The position numbers and the translations under genes are program-made. Source: Streptomyces sp. NBC_00154 (GTDB taxonomy: Bacteria > Actinomycetota > Actinomycetes > Streptomycetales > Streptomycetaceae). Taken from it: a DNA stretch of 64,000 nt. The notes under the pieces are model-generated. The model worked only from the letters and a program-made list of their open reading frames with translations. It was not told the origin of the DNA and did not search any database. This document shows positions 46,205 through 55,475 of the stretch, piece after piece. Numbering within the stretch: the stretch's first letter is position 1; every line of letters begins with the position of its first letter. The stretch spans positions 3,478,501-3,542,500 of the forward strand of contig NZ_JAPEMI010000001.1 in assembly GCF_026342835.1 (NCBI RefSeq). The letters run 5' to 3'.

Positions 46205-47332
46205 ATGACGAGCATCGGTGGTGCCGAGATGGTCGACTGGAATCTGGCGGTTGCGACCGCGACCCGGCTTGTACGGCCGGGCCCCGACATCAGCCGCGAG
46301 GAGGCCCGCGAAGTCGTCGCGGAGCTCCGCCGGCATGCCAAGTCCGCGGAGGAGCACGTCCGCTCCTTCACGCGGATGATCCCCGAGGGGACCGAACCGG
46401 AGGACACCCCGGTCCTGGTCGTCGACCGGGCCGGCTGGATCAGGGCGAACGTCGCGGGCTTCCGCGAACTGCTCCGCCCCCTCCTGGAGAAGATGCAGGA
46501 CCGGCGCGGCAACAGCCCCGGCGGCGCCGTACTCGGCGCGGTCGGCGGCAAGGTCACCGGTGTCGAACTGGGCATGCTGCTGTCGTTCCTGGCCTCCCGG
46601 GTGCTCGGCCAGTACGAGACGTTCGCCCCGGCCGGCCGCGACCTCCCGGCCTCGGCCAACGGGGGCGGCAGGCTGCTGCTCGTCGCCCCGAACATCGTCC
46701 ACGTCGAGCGTGAACTGGAGGTCGACCCGCACGACTTCCGGCTCTGGGTCGCACTCCACGAGGAGACCCACCGCACCCAGTTCACCGGTGTGCCGTGGCT
46801 CCGCGACCACCTGCAGGGTGAGATCCAGTCATTCCTCGACGAGACCGACGTCGACCCGATGACCGTGCTGGAACGGCTCCGCGAGGCCGCCCAGTCGCTC
46901 GCCGGCGGCCGGCCCGAGGGCGAGGAGGGCGAGGACCGCAGCCTCGTCGAGATCGTCCAGACCCCTGCCCAGCGTGAGATCCTCGGCCGGCTCACCGCCG
47001 TGATGTCCCTGCTCGAAGGGCACGCCGACTATGTGATGGACGGCGTCGGCCCCGAGGTCGTGTCCTCCGTCGGTGAGATCCGGGAGAAGTTCCAGCAGCG
47101 CCGGGCACGCGGCGCCTCGCGGCTCGACCAGGCGCTGCGCAAGCTCCTCGGCCTCGACGCCAAACTGCGCCAGTACCGGGACGGCGAACGGTTCGTACGC
47201 GCCGTGGTCGACGAGGTCGGGATGGACGGCTTCAACCGGGTCTGGACGTCCCCGAACACCCTCCCCACCAAGGCCGAGATCGCCGCCCCGGCCGACTGGA
47301 TCGCGAGGGTGCACCGTAAGGCAGAGTCGTGA
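46205..47332 (+). CDS. Zinc-dependent metalloprotease (DUF2342 family)
   Basis: A 375-residue protein with the zinc site HExxH in LWVALHEETHRTQF and a supporting EGHADYVMDGVG segment that could give the third ligand. It belongs to the actinobacterial DUF2342 family, also annotated as 'coenzyme F420 biosynthesis-associated'. The role is unsettled. It is conserved between dacB and tilS. The start is ATG 46205 (MTSIGGAEMVDWNLAVATAT). Confidence 0.88.
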   Translation: MTSIGGAEMVDWNLAVATATRLVRPGPDISREEAREVVAELRRHAKSAEEHVRSFTRMIPEGTEPEDTPVLVVDRAGWIRANVAGFRELLRPLLEKMQDRRGNSPGGAVLGAVGGKVTGVELGMLLSFLASRVLGQYETFAPAGRDLPASANGGGRLLLVAPNIVHVERELEVDPHDFRLWVALHEETHRTQFTGVPWLRDHLQGEIQSFLDETDVDPMTVLERLREAAQSLAGGRPEGEEGEDRSLVEIVQTPAQREILGRLTAVMSLLEGHADYVMDGVGPEVVSSVGEIREKFQQRRARGASRLDQALRKLLGLDAKLRQYRDGERFVRAVVDEVGMDGFNRVWTSPNTLPTKAEIAAPADWIARVHRKAES

Positions 47333-47529
47333 TCATGAGGCGGCCGACGGGGGAAGACGACAGAAGTACGCGCCGGTAATCACCCATCCGAGGGACCGTA
47401 GGGGCATGGAAAGGCGTGCAATGCTCGATGGACGGCCCGGCTCTGTCACCATCGACGCACTCTGAGTGACGGCACTCGTTCGTGCCGACGCTTCGAAGCA
47501 CCCCCAAAACTTCACGAAGGGCACCGGAC

Positions 47530-48657
47530 ATGGGTCCCCATCCTGCGGTCGCGGCGATACGCCTGGCGGTCCGCCGCGTACTCCACGACGTACTCAACGA
47601 ATTCGCCGAACGCACCGATCACAACGAGAACACCGCACACATCCCACAGGGCGAACGCGCCTCGCGCCCCGAGTTCGCCGAAGCCGGCACGGGCAGGTGC
47701 GGCGCCGCACTTCCCGACCGTCCCGCGCTCCCCGAACGGCCCGACACCCCGCTGGTGCTGGTCGCCTGTTCCGGCGGCGCCGACTCCATGGCGCTCGCCT
47801 CCGCCCTCGCCTTCGAGGCCCGCAAGCTGGCCGTCCGGGCCGGCGGCATCACCGTCGACCACAACCTCCAGGACGGGTCCGACGTCCGCGCCGCCGAGGT
47901 CGTCGCCCGGCTCAGGGACATGCACCTCGACCCGGTCGAGGCCGTCGCCGTGCACGTCGGCAGCGAGGGCGGCCCCGAGGCAGCCGCCCGTGACGCCCGC
48001 TACGCCGCCCTGGACGCGGCGGCCGAGCGGCACGGCGCCGCCGCCGTGCTGCTCGGCCACACCCGCGACGACCAGGCGGAGACGGTCCTGCTCGGCCTCG
48101 CCCGCGGCTCCGGTATCCGCTCGCTCTCCGGCATGGCCGCCGCATCCGGTCCGGCCGGCCGCTACAGGCGCCCCTTCCTCCAGCTCGACCGGCAGACCGC
48201 CCGCAAGGCCTGCCTCGTCCAGTCCCTGCCCGTCTGGGACGACCCGCACAACATCGACCCCGCCTACACCCGCTCCCGGCTGCGTCACGAGGGCCTGCCC
48301 GCCCTGGAGAAGGCCCTCGGCAAAGGCGTCGTCGGGGCCCTGGCCCGTACCGCGCAGCTCTCCCGCGACGACGCCGACGCCCTGGACACCTGGGCGGCCG
48401 AGGCCGACTCCGCCGTACGCGACGACGCCGGGCAGCTGGAGTGCGCCAAGCTGTACGCGCTGCCGCCCGCCGTCCGCCGCCGGGTACTGCGCCGTGCGGC
48501 CGTGGAAGCGGGTGCTCCGGCCGGTTCGCTGTTCGCCCGGCACATCGAAGAAGTCGACCGGCTGATCACCGGCTGGCGCGGCCAGCAGGCCATCAACCTC
48601 CCCGGCCGAGTCGAAGCCCGGCGCCAGGGTGGCAGACTGGTGATTCGGCAGAGCTGA
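47530..48657 (+). CDS. tilS: tRNA(Ile)-lysidine synthetase
   Basis: A 375-residue N-type ATP pyrophosphatase that modifies C34 of the CAU-anticodon tRNA-Ile to lysidine. The PP-loop is [14 protein letters not shown]. Further TilS marks are [29 protein letters not shown] and [11 protein letters not shown]. It starts at ATG 47530 after GAAGGG, with an unusually long N-terminal extension of about 75 residues before the PP-loop. Compared with E. coli TilS, the C-terminal domain is short, as in other actinobacteria. Confidence 0.94.
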   Translation: MGPHPAVAAIRLAVRRVLHDVLNEFAERTDHNENTAHIPQGERASRPEFAEAGTGRCGAALPDRPALPERPDTPLVLVACSGGADSMALASALAFEARKLAVRAGGITVDHNLQDGSDVRAAEVVARLRDMHLDPVEAVAVHVGSEGGPEAAARDARYAALDAAAERHGAAAVLLGHTRDDQAETVLLGLARGSGIRSLSGMAAASGPAGRYRRPFLQLDRQTARKACLVQSLPVWDDPHNIDPAYTRSRLRHEGLPALEKALGKGVVGALARTAQLSRDDADALDTWAAEADSAVRDDAGQLECAKLYALPPAVRRRVLRRAAVEAGAPAGSLFARHIEEVDRLITGWRGQQAINLPGRVEARRQGGRLVIRQS

Positions 48658-48741
48658 CGCACAAGCGGCTGACATGCAGGCGAGCGGCCGCGCAGGCCCG
48701 GGACACCACTCCGGGCCGGGCAGGCAGAGAAAGAGACGCGG

Positions 48742-49296
48742 GTGAACGAGAAGGACATGGGCACCGACCTTCAGGCGGTGCTCCTCACCAAGGAAGAGAT
48801 CGACGCAAAGCTCGTCGAGCTGGCCGCGAAGATCGACGCGGAGTACGCGGGCAAGGACCTGCTCATCGTCGGCGTCCTCAAGGGCGCAGTGATGGTGATG
48901 GCGGACCTGGCGCGCGCGCTGTCCACCCCCGTCACCATGGACTGGATGGCCGTCTCGTCGTACGGCGCGGGCACCCAGTCGTCCGGTGTCGTCCGGATCC
49001 TCAAGGACCTGGACACCGACATCAAGGGCAAGCACGTCCTGATCGTCGAGGACATCATCGACTCGGGTCTGACGCTGTCCTGGCTGATGTCGAACCTGGG
49101 CTCGCGTGAGCCCGCCAGCCTGGAGATCTGCACCCTGCTGCGCAAGCCGGACGCGGCGAAGGTCGCGCTCGACTGCAAGTGGGTCGGCTTCGACATCCCC
49201 AACGAGTTCGTCGTCGGTTACGGCCTGGACTACGCGGAGAAGTACCGCAACCTGCCGTTCGTCGGGACGCTCGCCCCGCACGTCTACGGCGGCTGA
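48742..49296 (+). CDS. hpt: Hypoxanthine phosphoribosyltransferase
   Basis: A 184-residue purine-salvage enzyme making IMP/GMP from base and PRPP. The PRPP loop is [17 protein letters not shown], and the substrate loops are [15 protein letters not shown] and the C-terminal [22 protein letters not shown] 48742 is used; ATG 48757 ([10 protein letters not shown]) is an equally possible start with GAGAAGGA before it. It is followed by ftsH as in other actinobacteria. Confidence 0.95.
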   Translation: MNEKDMGTDLQAVLLTKEEIDAKLVELAAKIDAEYAGKDLLIVGVLKGAVMVMADLARALSTPVTMDWMAVSSYGAGTQSSGVVRILKDLDTDIKGKHVLIVEDIIDSGLTLSWLMSNLGSREPASLEICTLLRKPDAAKVALDCKWVGFDIPNEFVVGYGLDYAEKYRNLPFVGTLAPHVYGG

Positions 49297-49524
49297 CCGG
49301 CCGCAACCCCTCCTTCCCGGGCCCGCATCCGACGCGGGCGGGCCGCCGGGGAACGCTTGACCGCCGCTCGGCGTTGAAGACTTCGAAGGCACGTTTGACA
49401 GACGTCCTCGGCGGTCACGGGTGACAATGCTGGGGTACCGTCCGAAGAACAGTCTTTTCTCACAGCAGCATTCAGCAGCATTTACCTACGGGCAGGAGGG
49501 ACGGGGCGACTTCGCTCCGTATGG

Positions 49525-51561
49525 ATGGACGTGAAGCGATACTTCCGTGGGCCGGTCATGTGGATCGTGCTGGCCGTCCTCGCCGTGGTCGTGCTGATGC
49601 AGGTCGTCGGCTCGTCGGGCGGCTACAAGACGGTGGACACCGGCAAGGTGATCCAGGCGATCAGCAAGGACCAGGTGGAGCAGGCCAAGCTGACCACCGG
49701 TGACGAACAGATCCTCAAGATTGAGCTGAAGGACGGCCAGAAGCTCCCGGGCGAGTCCGGCAGCAAGTTCCAGGCGAGCTACATCGGTGACCAGGGTGTC
49801 CAGCTTGCCGACACACTGCAGAAGAAGTTCGAGAGCGGTGACATCGAGAAGGGTTACACCGTCTCGCCGTCGAAGCAGTCGCCGTTCATCTCGATCCTTC
49901 TCTCGCTGCTGCCCTTCGTCCTGATCGTGGTCGTCTTCCTGTTCCTGATGAATCAGATGCAGGGTGGCGGCTCCAAGGTCATGCAGTTCGGCAAGTCCAA
50001 GGCCAAGCTGATCACCAAGGACACTCCGAAGACGACGTTCGCCGATGTGGCGGGGTCTGACGAGGCGGTCGAGGAACTCCACGAGATCAAGGAGTTCCTC
50101 CAGGAGCCGGCGAAGTTCCAGGCAGTCGGGGCCAAGATCCCCAAGGGCGTCCTGCTGTACGGGCCTCCCGGTACGGGCAAGACGCTGCTCGCACGCGCCG
50201 TCGCGGGCGAGGCGGGCGTCCCGTTCTACTCGATCTCCGGTTCCGACTTCGTCGAGATGTTCGTCGGTGTCGGTGCCTCCCGGGTACGTGACCTGTTCGA
50301 GCAGGCCAAGGCGAACGCCCCGGCGATCGTCTTCGTCGACGAGATCGACGCCGTCGGTCGGCACCGCGGTGCGGGTCTCGGCGGTGGTCACGACGAGCGC
50401 GAGCAGACCCTGAACCAGCTGCTCGTCGAGATGGACGGATTCGACGTGAAGGGCGGCGTGATCCTGATCGCCGCCACGAACCGGCCGGACATCCTCGACC
50501 CGGCGCTGCTGCGTCCGGGCCGCTTCGACCGGCAGATCGCGGTCGACCGGCCGGACATGCAGGGCCGTCTCGAGATCCTCAAGGTGCACCAGAAGGGCAA
50601 GCCGGTCGCCCCGGACGTCGATCTCGGCGCCGTGGCCCGTCGTACGCCCGGCTTCACCGGTGCCGACCTGTCGAACGTGCTGAACGAAGCGGCGCTCCTC
50701 ACGGCGCGCAGCAACCTGAAGCTGATCGACAACGAAATGCTGGACGAGGCGATCGACCGCGTCGTGGCCGGCCCGCAGAAGCGGACCCGGATCATGTCCG
50801 ACAAGGAGAAGAAGATCACCGCGTACCACGAGGGCGGACACGCCCTGGTCGCGGCGGCTTCGCCGAACTCGGACCCGGTGCACAAGATCACGATCCTCTC
50901 CCGCGGCCGCGCCCTCGGTTACACGATGGTGCTGCCCGAGGAGGACAAGTACTCCACGACGCGCAACGAAATGCTCGACCAGCTTGCCTACATGCTGGGC
51001 GGGCGCGCGGCCGAGGAGCTGGTCTTCCACGACCCGACCACCGGCGCTGCGAACGACATCGAGAAGGCCAGTGCCACGGCCCGCGCGATGGTCACGCAGT
51101 ACGGCATGACGGAGCGGCTCGGCGCGATCAAGTTCGGCGGCGACAACACCGAGCCCTTCCTGGGCCGGGAGATGGGCCACCAGCGCGACTACTCGGAAGA
51201 GGTCGCGGCGCTCGTCGACGAAGAGGTCAAGAAGCTCATCGAGACGGCGCACAACGAGGCCTGGGAGATCCTCGTCGAGAACCGCGACGTTCTCGACAAC
51301 CTGGTCCTCCAGCTGCTGGAGAAGGAGACCCTCGGCAAGGAGCAGATCGCCGAGATCTTCGCCGGGATCGTGAAGCGTCCGGCTCGCCCGGCGTGGACCG
51401 GCTCCGCACGGCGTACGCCATCGACGCGGCCTCCGGTGCTCTCGCCGAAGGAGCTCGCTCTCACCAACGGCGTCACCACGGCCAACGGGTCGACGCCGAC
51501 GGACACCGCCCCGGCCGCCCCGGCAACCGAGGTGATCCCGGAGGAGCGTCCGGAGAGCTAG
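49525..51561 (+). CDS. ftsH: ATP-dependent zinc metalloprotease FtsH
   Basis: A 678-residue membrane AAA protease degrading misfolded membrane and regulatory proteins. Two transmembrane helices are at about 10-27 and 120-145. The AAA module has Walker A GPPGTGKT, Walker [12 protein letters not shown] and the [23 protein letters not shown]. The protease has HExxH in [13 protein letters not shown] (here H-E-G-G-H). The C-terminus is Pro/Thr-rich. The start is uncertain (ATG 49525 or GTG 49531). It ends 52 bp before a strong terminator. Confidence 0.95.
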   Translation: MDVKRYFRGPVMWIVLAVLAVVVLMQVVGSSGGYKTVDTGKVIQAISKDQVEQAKLTTGDEQILKIELKDGQKLPGESGSKFQASYIGDQGVQLADTLQKKFESGDIEKGYTVSPSKQSPFISILLSLLPFVLIVVVFLFLMNQMQGGGSKVMQFGKSKAKLITKDTPKTTFADVAGSDEAVEELHEIKEFLQEPAKFQAVGAKIPKGVLLYGPPGTGKTLLARAVAGEAGVPFYSISGSDFVEMFVGVGASRVRDLFEQAKANAPAIVFVDEIDAVGRHRGAGLGGGHDEREQTLNQLLVEMDGFDVKGGVILIAATNRPDILDPALLRPGRFDRQIAVDRPDMQGRLEILKVHQKGKPVAPDVDLGAVARRTPGFTGADLSNVLNEAALLTARSNLKLIDNEMLDEAIDRVVAGPQKRTRIMSDKEKKITAYHEGGHALVAAASPNSDPVHKITILSRGRALGYTMVLPEEDKYSTTRNEMLDQLAYMLGGRAAEELVFHDPTTGAANDIEKASATARAMVTQYGMTERLGAIKFGGDNTEPFLGREMGHQRDYSEEVAALVDEEVKKLIETAHNEAWEILVENRDVLDNLVLQLLEKETLGKEQIAEIFAGIVKRPARPAWTGSARRTPSTRPPVLSPKELALTNGVTTANGSTPTDTAPAAPATEVIPEERPES

Positions 51562-51612
51562 TACGGACCCGGTGTGGCCCCCGTCACGGGGGTCCACCGA
51601 CCCGGAATGGAT

Positions 51613-51654
51613 GCCGTGCCCCCCAGGTTTTAGCCTGTGGGGCACGGCTTTTTG
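51613..51654 (+). terminator. Intrinsic terminator of ftsH
   Basis: A long stem (GCCGTGCCCC plus CCAGG on one side, CCTG plus TGGGGCACGGC on the other) with loop TTTTAG is followed by TTTTTGG. It is a canonical rho-independent terminator between ftsH and folE. Confidence 0.9.
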
Positions 51655-51704
51655 GTATGCCCGCGCGATGCCGCGCAGGTGACAGCTGAAGGAACGAGGC
51701 ACAG

Positions 51705-52310
51705 ATGACCGACCCGGTGACGCTGGACGGCCAGGGTTCGATCGGTGAGTTCGACGAGAAGCGGGCCGAGGCCGCGGTGCGTGAGCTTCTCATCGCCGTC
51801 GGGGAGGACCCGGACCGGGAGGGGCTGCGGGAGACGCCGGGACGGGTGGCGCGGGCGTACAAGGAGATATTCGCGGGCCTGCACCAGGCGCCCGAGGACG
51901 TCCTGACGACCACGTTCGACCTCGGTCACGACGAGATGGTGCTGGTCAAGGACATCGAAGTGTTCTCGACCTGTGAGCACCACCTGGTGCCGTTCCGGGG
52001 AGTCGCGCACGTCGGGTACATCCCGGCGACCACCGGAAAGATCACCGGTCTGTCGAAGCTGGCCCGGCTGGTCGACGTCTACGCCCGGCGCCCGCAGGTC
52101 CAGGAGCGGCTCACCACGCAGATCGCCGACTCGCTGATGCGGATCCTGGAGCCGCGCGGAGCCATCGTCGTCGTCGAGTGCGAGCACATGTGCATGTCGA
52201 TGCGCGGGATCCGCAAGCCGGGCGCGAAGACGCTGACGTCGGCGGTACGCGGCCAGCTGCGCGACCCCGCGACGCGCGCGGAGGCAATGAGCCTGATCAT
52301 GGCGCGCTGA
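51705..52310 (+). CDS. folE: GTP cyclohydrolase I
   Basis: A 201-residue enzyme making 7,8-dihydroneopterin triphosphate from GTP, the first step of folate synthesis. ATG 51705 follows GAAGGAACGAGG. The zinc ligands and active site are seen in [20 protein letters not shown] and [19 protein letters not shown]. The other pathway genes (folP, folB, folK) lie just to the right on the opposite strand. Confidence 0.96.
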   Translation: MTDPVTLDGQGSIGEFDEKRAEAAVRELLIAVGEDPDREGLRETPGRVARAYKEIFAGLHQAPEDVLTTTFDLGHDEMVLVKDIEVFSTCEHHLVPFRGVAHVGYIPATTGKITGLSKLARLVDVYARRPQVQERLTTQIADSLMRILEPRGAIVVVECEHMCMSMRGIRKPGAKTLTSAVRGQLRDPATRAEAMSLIMAR

Positions 52311-52367
52311 GGGCCGGTTGCCGGTGCTGCCGTGGATGGTGCCGGTGTGCCGGACGGGCACGGCGCG

Positions 52368-52850
52368 TCAGGCGGAAGCGGCGCTCTTGTCGTCGTCCTT
52401 GTCGTCCGGGAGCTTGCAGACGCGCTCCAGGAACAGGGCGGCGGCAACCACTCCGATGCCCGCCAGCACCGCCAAGCCGGCGTAGATCGCCTGGTCGCGG
52501 CGGGCAGGAACGTCGAGCGAGCCGAGCAGGAAGACTCCCACGCCGCCGTACAGGCCGGCGACCAGTGAGACGACCAGAGCACTGGCCTGGCCGAACACCA
52601 CGGCGCGGGCCGCCATCAGCGGCTCGACGCCCTTCGCGCCCGGGCGGCGCTCACGCTGGGCGCGCAGCCGGGAGCGGATGGAGAGCGCCGTCGCGAGCAG
52701 GATGACGGCGATCACCGCGAGCACGACGGGCGCGGCGAGAGGCACGCTCGGCAGTGTGTCGAGCGAGTCCCAGAGGCGGGCACCGCCCCAGGACAGCACG
52801 CCTGCCGCGACGAAGATTCCGGCCAGTACCCCGAGCCGTAGTTGCCTCAC
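52368..52850 (-). CDS. DUF3180 membrane protein
   Basis: A 160-residue protein with four hydrophobic helices and an acidic tail (PDDKDDDKSAASA). It begins at GTG 52850 (VRQLRLGVLAGIFVAAGVLS). DUF3180 proteins are conserved after folK in actinobacteria; the function is unknown. It ends the folate operon. Confidence 0.88.
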   Translation of the reverse strand: MRQLRLGVLAGIFVAAGVLSWGGARLWDSLDTLPSVPLAAPVVLAVIAVILLATALSIRSRLRAQRERRPGAKGVEPLMAARAVVFGQASALVVSLVAGLYGGVGVFLLGSLDVPARRDQAIYAGLAVLAGIGVVAAALFLERVCKLPDDKDDDKSAASA

Positions 52851-52946
52851 CGCGAGAGCCGCCCTTCGCCGCCGGTCGACCGATCGTCGGTCTCTGTGTC
52901 CGTCTGTCTGTTCTGTGCCGTTGCCGGCCTGCCCTGAGCCTAACGA

Positions 52947-53558
52947 CTACTCGGGCAGGCGGAGTTCCAGATCGGGCCGGGGCTGTATGCCCTCGCGTCC
53001 GACGCCGTTGAGCAGGTCGGCGACCGGACCGCGGCCGGGCAGCTGGGCCTCGGGGTCGATGTCGTGCCACGGGGCGAGGACGAAGGCGCGCTCATGGGCC
53101 CGGGGGTGGGGGAGGGTGAGGACCGGGTCGTCGGAGACCACGTCCGCGTACGCCACGATGTCGACGTCGATGGTGCGCGGGCCCCAGCGCTCCTCACGGA
53201 CCCGGTCGAAGGCCTCCTCGATGGCCTGGCCGCGCTCCAGGAGGGAGGACGGGGGAAGCGTCGTCTTCACGACGATCACCGCGTTGAAGTACGACGGCTG
53301 GGAGCCGGGGGCGACGCCCCAGGGCTCCGTCTCGTACACCGGGGAGACCGCCTTGACCCGGAGGCCGGGGGTGTCCTCCAGCGCGTCGATGGCGCCCTGC
53401 AGGGTCTCCAGCCGGTTGCCGAGGTTGGAGCCGAGGGAGAGCACGGCTCGTTTGGGGTTCGAGAGAGTGATGTCCGCGGCGTCCACCTGCTCGACCACGG
53501 AGGCGGGAACCGGCTGTACGGTCGGGTCGCTCTGCCCCTCGGTAGAAAATGCAGTCAT
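52947..53558 (-). CDS. folK: 2-amino-4-hydroxy-6-hydroxymethyldihydropteridine diphosphokinase
   Basis: A 203-residue HPPK that transfers pyrophosphate to the pterin alcohol. ATG 53558 overlaps the folB stop by ATGA. An unusual N-terminal extension of about 35 residues precedes the core start AVLSLGSNLGNRLETLQGAI. The HPPK signature is RWGPRTIDVDIVAY, followed by LTLPHPRAHERAFVLAP. It is coupled to folB and supplies DHPS. Confidence 0.95.
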   Translation of the reverse strand: MTAFSTEGQSDPTVQPVPASVVEQVDAADITLSNPKRAVLSLGSNLGNRLETLQGAIDALEDTPGLRVKAVSPVYETEPWGVAPGSQPSYFNAVIVVKTTLPPSSLLERGQAIEEAFDRVREERWGPRTIDVDIVAYADVVSDDPVLTLPHPRAHERAFVLAPWHDIDPEAQLPGRGPVADLLNGVGREGIQPRPDLELRLPE

Positions 53559-53914
53559 GCTCGGCTCCGGGTGATGGTGATGGTCACATCGTCGAACGGA
53601 ACGGTGATCGGCGCATCCGGCTTGTGGACGACGACCTCCACCTCCTCGACACCTTCGTGCCCCAGGCATTTCTGGGCGATGCGTTCCGCGAGTGTTTCGA
53701 TCAGATCGACCGGGTCTCCCTGCACGATTTCGACGACTTCCTCCGCGACCACGCCGTAGTGCACGGTCTTCGTCAGGTCGTCGGCGGCTGCCGCGGGACG
53801 GGTGTCGAGGCTGAGCACCAGGTCCACGATGAAGGTCTGGCCCTCTTCCCGCTCCCGCGGAAAGACACCATGGTTCCCACGGGCCCTGAGGCCGCGCAGC
53901 GCGACACGATCCAC
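53555..53914 (-). CDS. folB: Dihydroneopterin aldolase
   Basis: A 119-residue aldolase cleaving dihydroneopterin to the hydroxymethyl pterin and glycolaldehyde. GTG 53914 (VDRVALRGLRARGNHGVFPR) is chosen with AGGAG 8 nt upstream; the GTG at 53923 overlaps that ribosome site. Family marks are HGVFPREREEGQTFIVDLVL and VDLIETLAERIAQKCL. It overlaps folK. Confidence 0.94.
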   Translation of the reverse strand: MDRVALRGLRARGNHGVFPREREEGQTFIVDLVLSLDTRPAAAADDLTKTVHYGVVAEEVVEIVQGDPVDLIETLAERIAQKCLGHEGVEEVEVVVHKPDAPITVPFDDVTITITRSRA

Positions 53915-54105
53915 GCGAATCACTCCTGCTGTCGTTGGTCGTAGAGGCCCGGGGCCGCGTGCGGGCGGCGAGGTGCCCTCATTCGAATCTACCTGCGAGC
54001 ACCGACAGTGCTCGCCCGCGGGGCTATGGACAAGGCCGTGCTGGGCTGGTAGCCGCCTCCCCTACCCGTGGTCCCGGATTCCATTCCCTTCGGAGGCATA
54101 CCCGC

Positions 54106-54588
54106 TCAGGAGGGCGTGTCCTCGTCGTCGTCTTCATCGGAGTCGGCCAGCACCGGCGACCCGTGGTGGGACCACAGCTTCCAGCCGTCCACGGTGCGGC
54201 GGAACACATTGGTGGCGACGACGAGTTGGCCGACCAGCGGCCCGAGCTCGCCGCCGTCCTCCGCCGGGCCGCCGCTGAGGATGTTCTCGGTGCAGGTCAC
54301 CAGGGCCGTGTCACCGGTCATCGAGACCCCGACATCGGTCAGGAAGAACTGGATGTACTCGGTGTTCGCCATGATCAGCGCATAGCTGCGCAGCACCTCG
54401 CCGCGGCCGCTGAGCACCGGCCAGCCGGGGTGGACGCAGGAGATGGTGAGGTCCTCGCCGGGCAGCCAGAGCCCGGAGAGCTCGTCCAGATCGCCGCGTT
54501 CCATCGCCTCGTAGAAAGCGGTGTTGGCCTGCTCGACCGCCGCGATGTCGGCGGCGGCCTCCGCCTGGTCGTCGTGGCGCTCGCTCAC
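54106..54588 (-). CDS. NTF2-like (SnoaL-type) protein in the folate operon
   Basis: A 160-residue cone-fold protein starting at GTG 54588, overlapping the folP stop by GTGA. The NTF2 pattern is AVEQANTAFYEAMERGDLDE, LWLPGEDLTISCVHPGWPVL and a C-terminal VDGWKLWSHHGSPV. The C-terminus is a run of Asp/Glu. It is conserved between folP and folB in Streptomyces; its role in folate synthesis is not established. Confidence 0.85.
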   Translation of the reverse strand: MSERHDDQAEAAADIAAVEQANTAFYEAMERGDLDELSGLWLPGEDLTISCVHPGWPVLSGRGEVLRSYALIMANTEYIQFFLTDVGVSMTGDTALVTCTENILSGGPAEDGGELGPLVGQLVVATNVFRRTVDGWKLWSHHGSPVLADSDEDDDEDTPS

Positions 54589-55445
54589 GCGGCTCCCTCG
54601 ACGGCGCGGGCGACCCGTACGGCGTCGGCGGTGGCCCGGACCTCGTGGACCCTGACCGCCCAGGCGCCCGCCCGGGCGGACAGGGCGGAGATCGCGGCGG
54701 TGGCCGCGTCGCGTTCGCGGGCGGGCGGCGGGGCGGCGCCCTCGCGGGCCAGCACATGGCCGAGGAACCGCTTGCGGGAGGCGGCGACCAGCAGCGGACG
54801 GCCGAGGGCGCGCAGCTCGTCGAGGTGGGCGACGAGGGCGAGGTCGTGGGCGGCGTCCTTGGCGAAGCCGAGGCCCGGGTCGACCACGATCCGTTCGGGG
54901 GCGACACCGCCCGCGACCACGGCGTCCATCCGCATCCGCAGCTCCGCGACGACCTCGGCGACGACGTCCTCGTACACCGCGCGGCTGTTCATGGACTCGC
55001 TGAAGCCGCGCCAGTGCATGACGACGAACGGCGTGCCGGACGCGGCGACGACCGGGATCATGTCCGGGTCGGCGAGCCCGCCGCTCACATCGTTGACCAG
55101 GGTCGCACCGGCGGCGACGGCCTGTTCGGCGACGCGCGCCCGCATGGTGTCCACGGAGATCGTGACGCCTTCCCGGGCCAGCTCCCGGACGACCGGGACC
55201 ACGCGCCGCAGCTCCTCGGACTCGTCCACCCGGCTGGCGCCGGGGCGGGTCGACTCGCCGCCGACATCGACCAGGTCGGCGCCCTCGGCGACCAGGTCGA
55301 GGCCGTGCTTGATCGCAGCCGTGGTGTCGAACCAGCGGCCCCCGTCGGAGAAGGAGTCCGGGGTCACATTGACGACGCCCATGACCGCACAGCGGTCCCA
55401 CTCCGGCAGGCCTTGGACCGTGCCTCGTCCACGCAACGTACTCAT
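54585..55445 (-). CDS. folP: Dihydropteroate synthase
   Basis: A 286-residue TIM-barrel enzyme joining the pterin diphosphate and p-aminobenzoate, the sulfonamide target. Signatures are MGVVNVTPDSFSDGGRWFD, GADLVDVGGESTRPGA, NDVSGGLADPDMI and IVVDPGLGFAKDAAHD. It begins at ATG 55445 and heads the minus-strand operon folP, NTF2-like, folB, folK, DUF3180. Confidence 0.95.
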   Translation of the reverse strand: MSTLRGRGTVQGLPEWDRCAVMGVVNVTPDSFSDGGRWFDTTAAIKHGLDLVAEGADLVDVGGESTRPGASRVDESEELRRVVPVVRELAREGVTISVDTMRARVAEQAVAAGATLVNDVSGGLADPDMIPVVAASGTPFVVMHWRGFSESMNSRAVYEDVVAEVVAELRMRMDAVVAGGVAPERIVVDPGLGFAKDAAHDLALVAHLDELRALGRPLLVAASRKRFLGHVLAREGAAPPPARERDAATAAISALSARAGAWAVRVHEVRATADAVRVARAVEGAA

Positions 55446-55475
55446 GCGACCAGCGTAGGCCCGTACCGAGCGGTG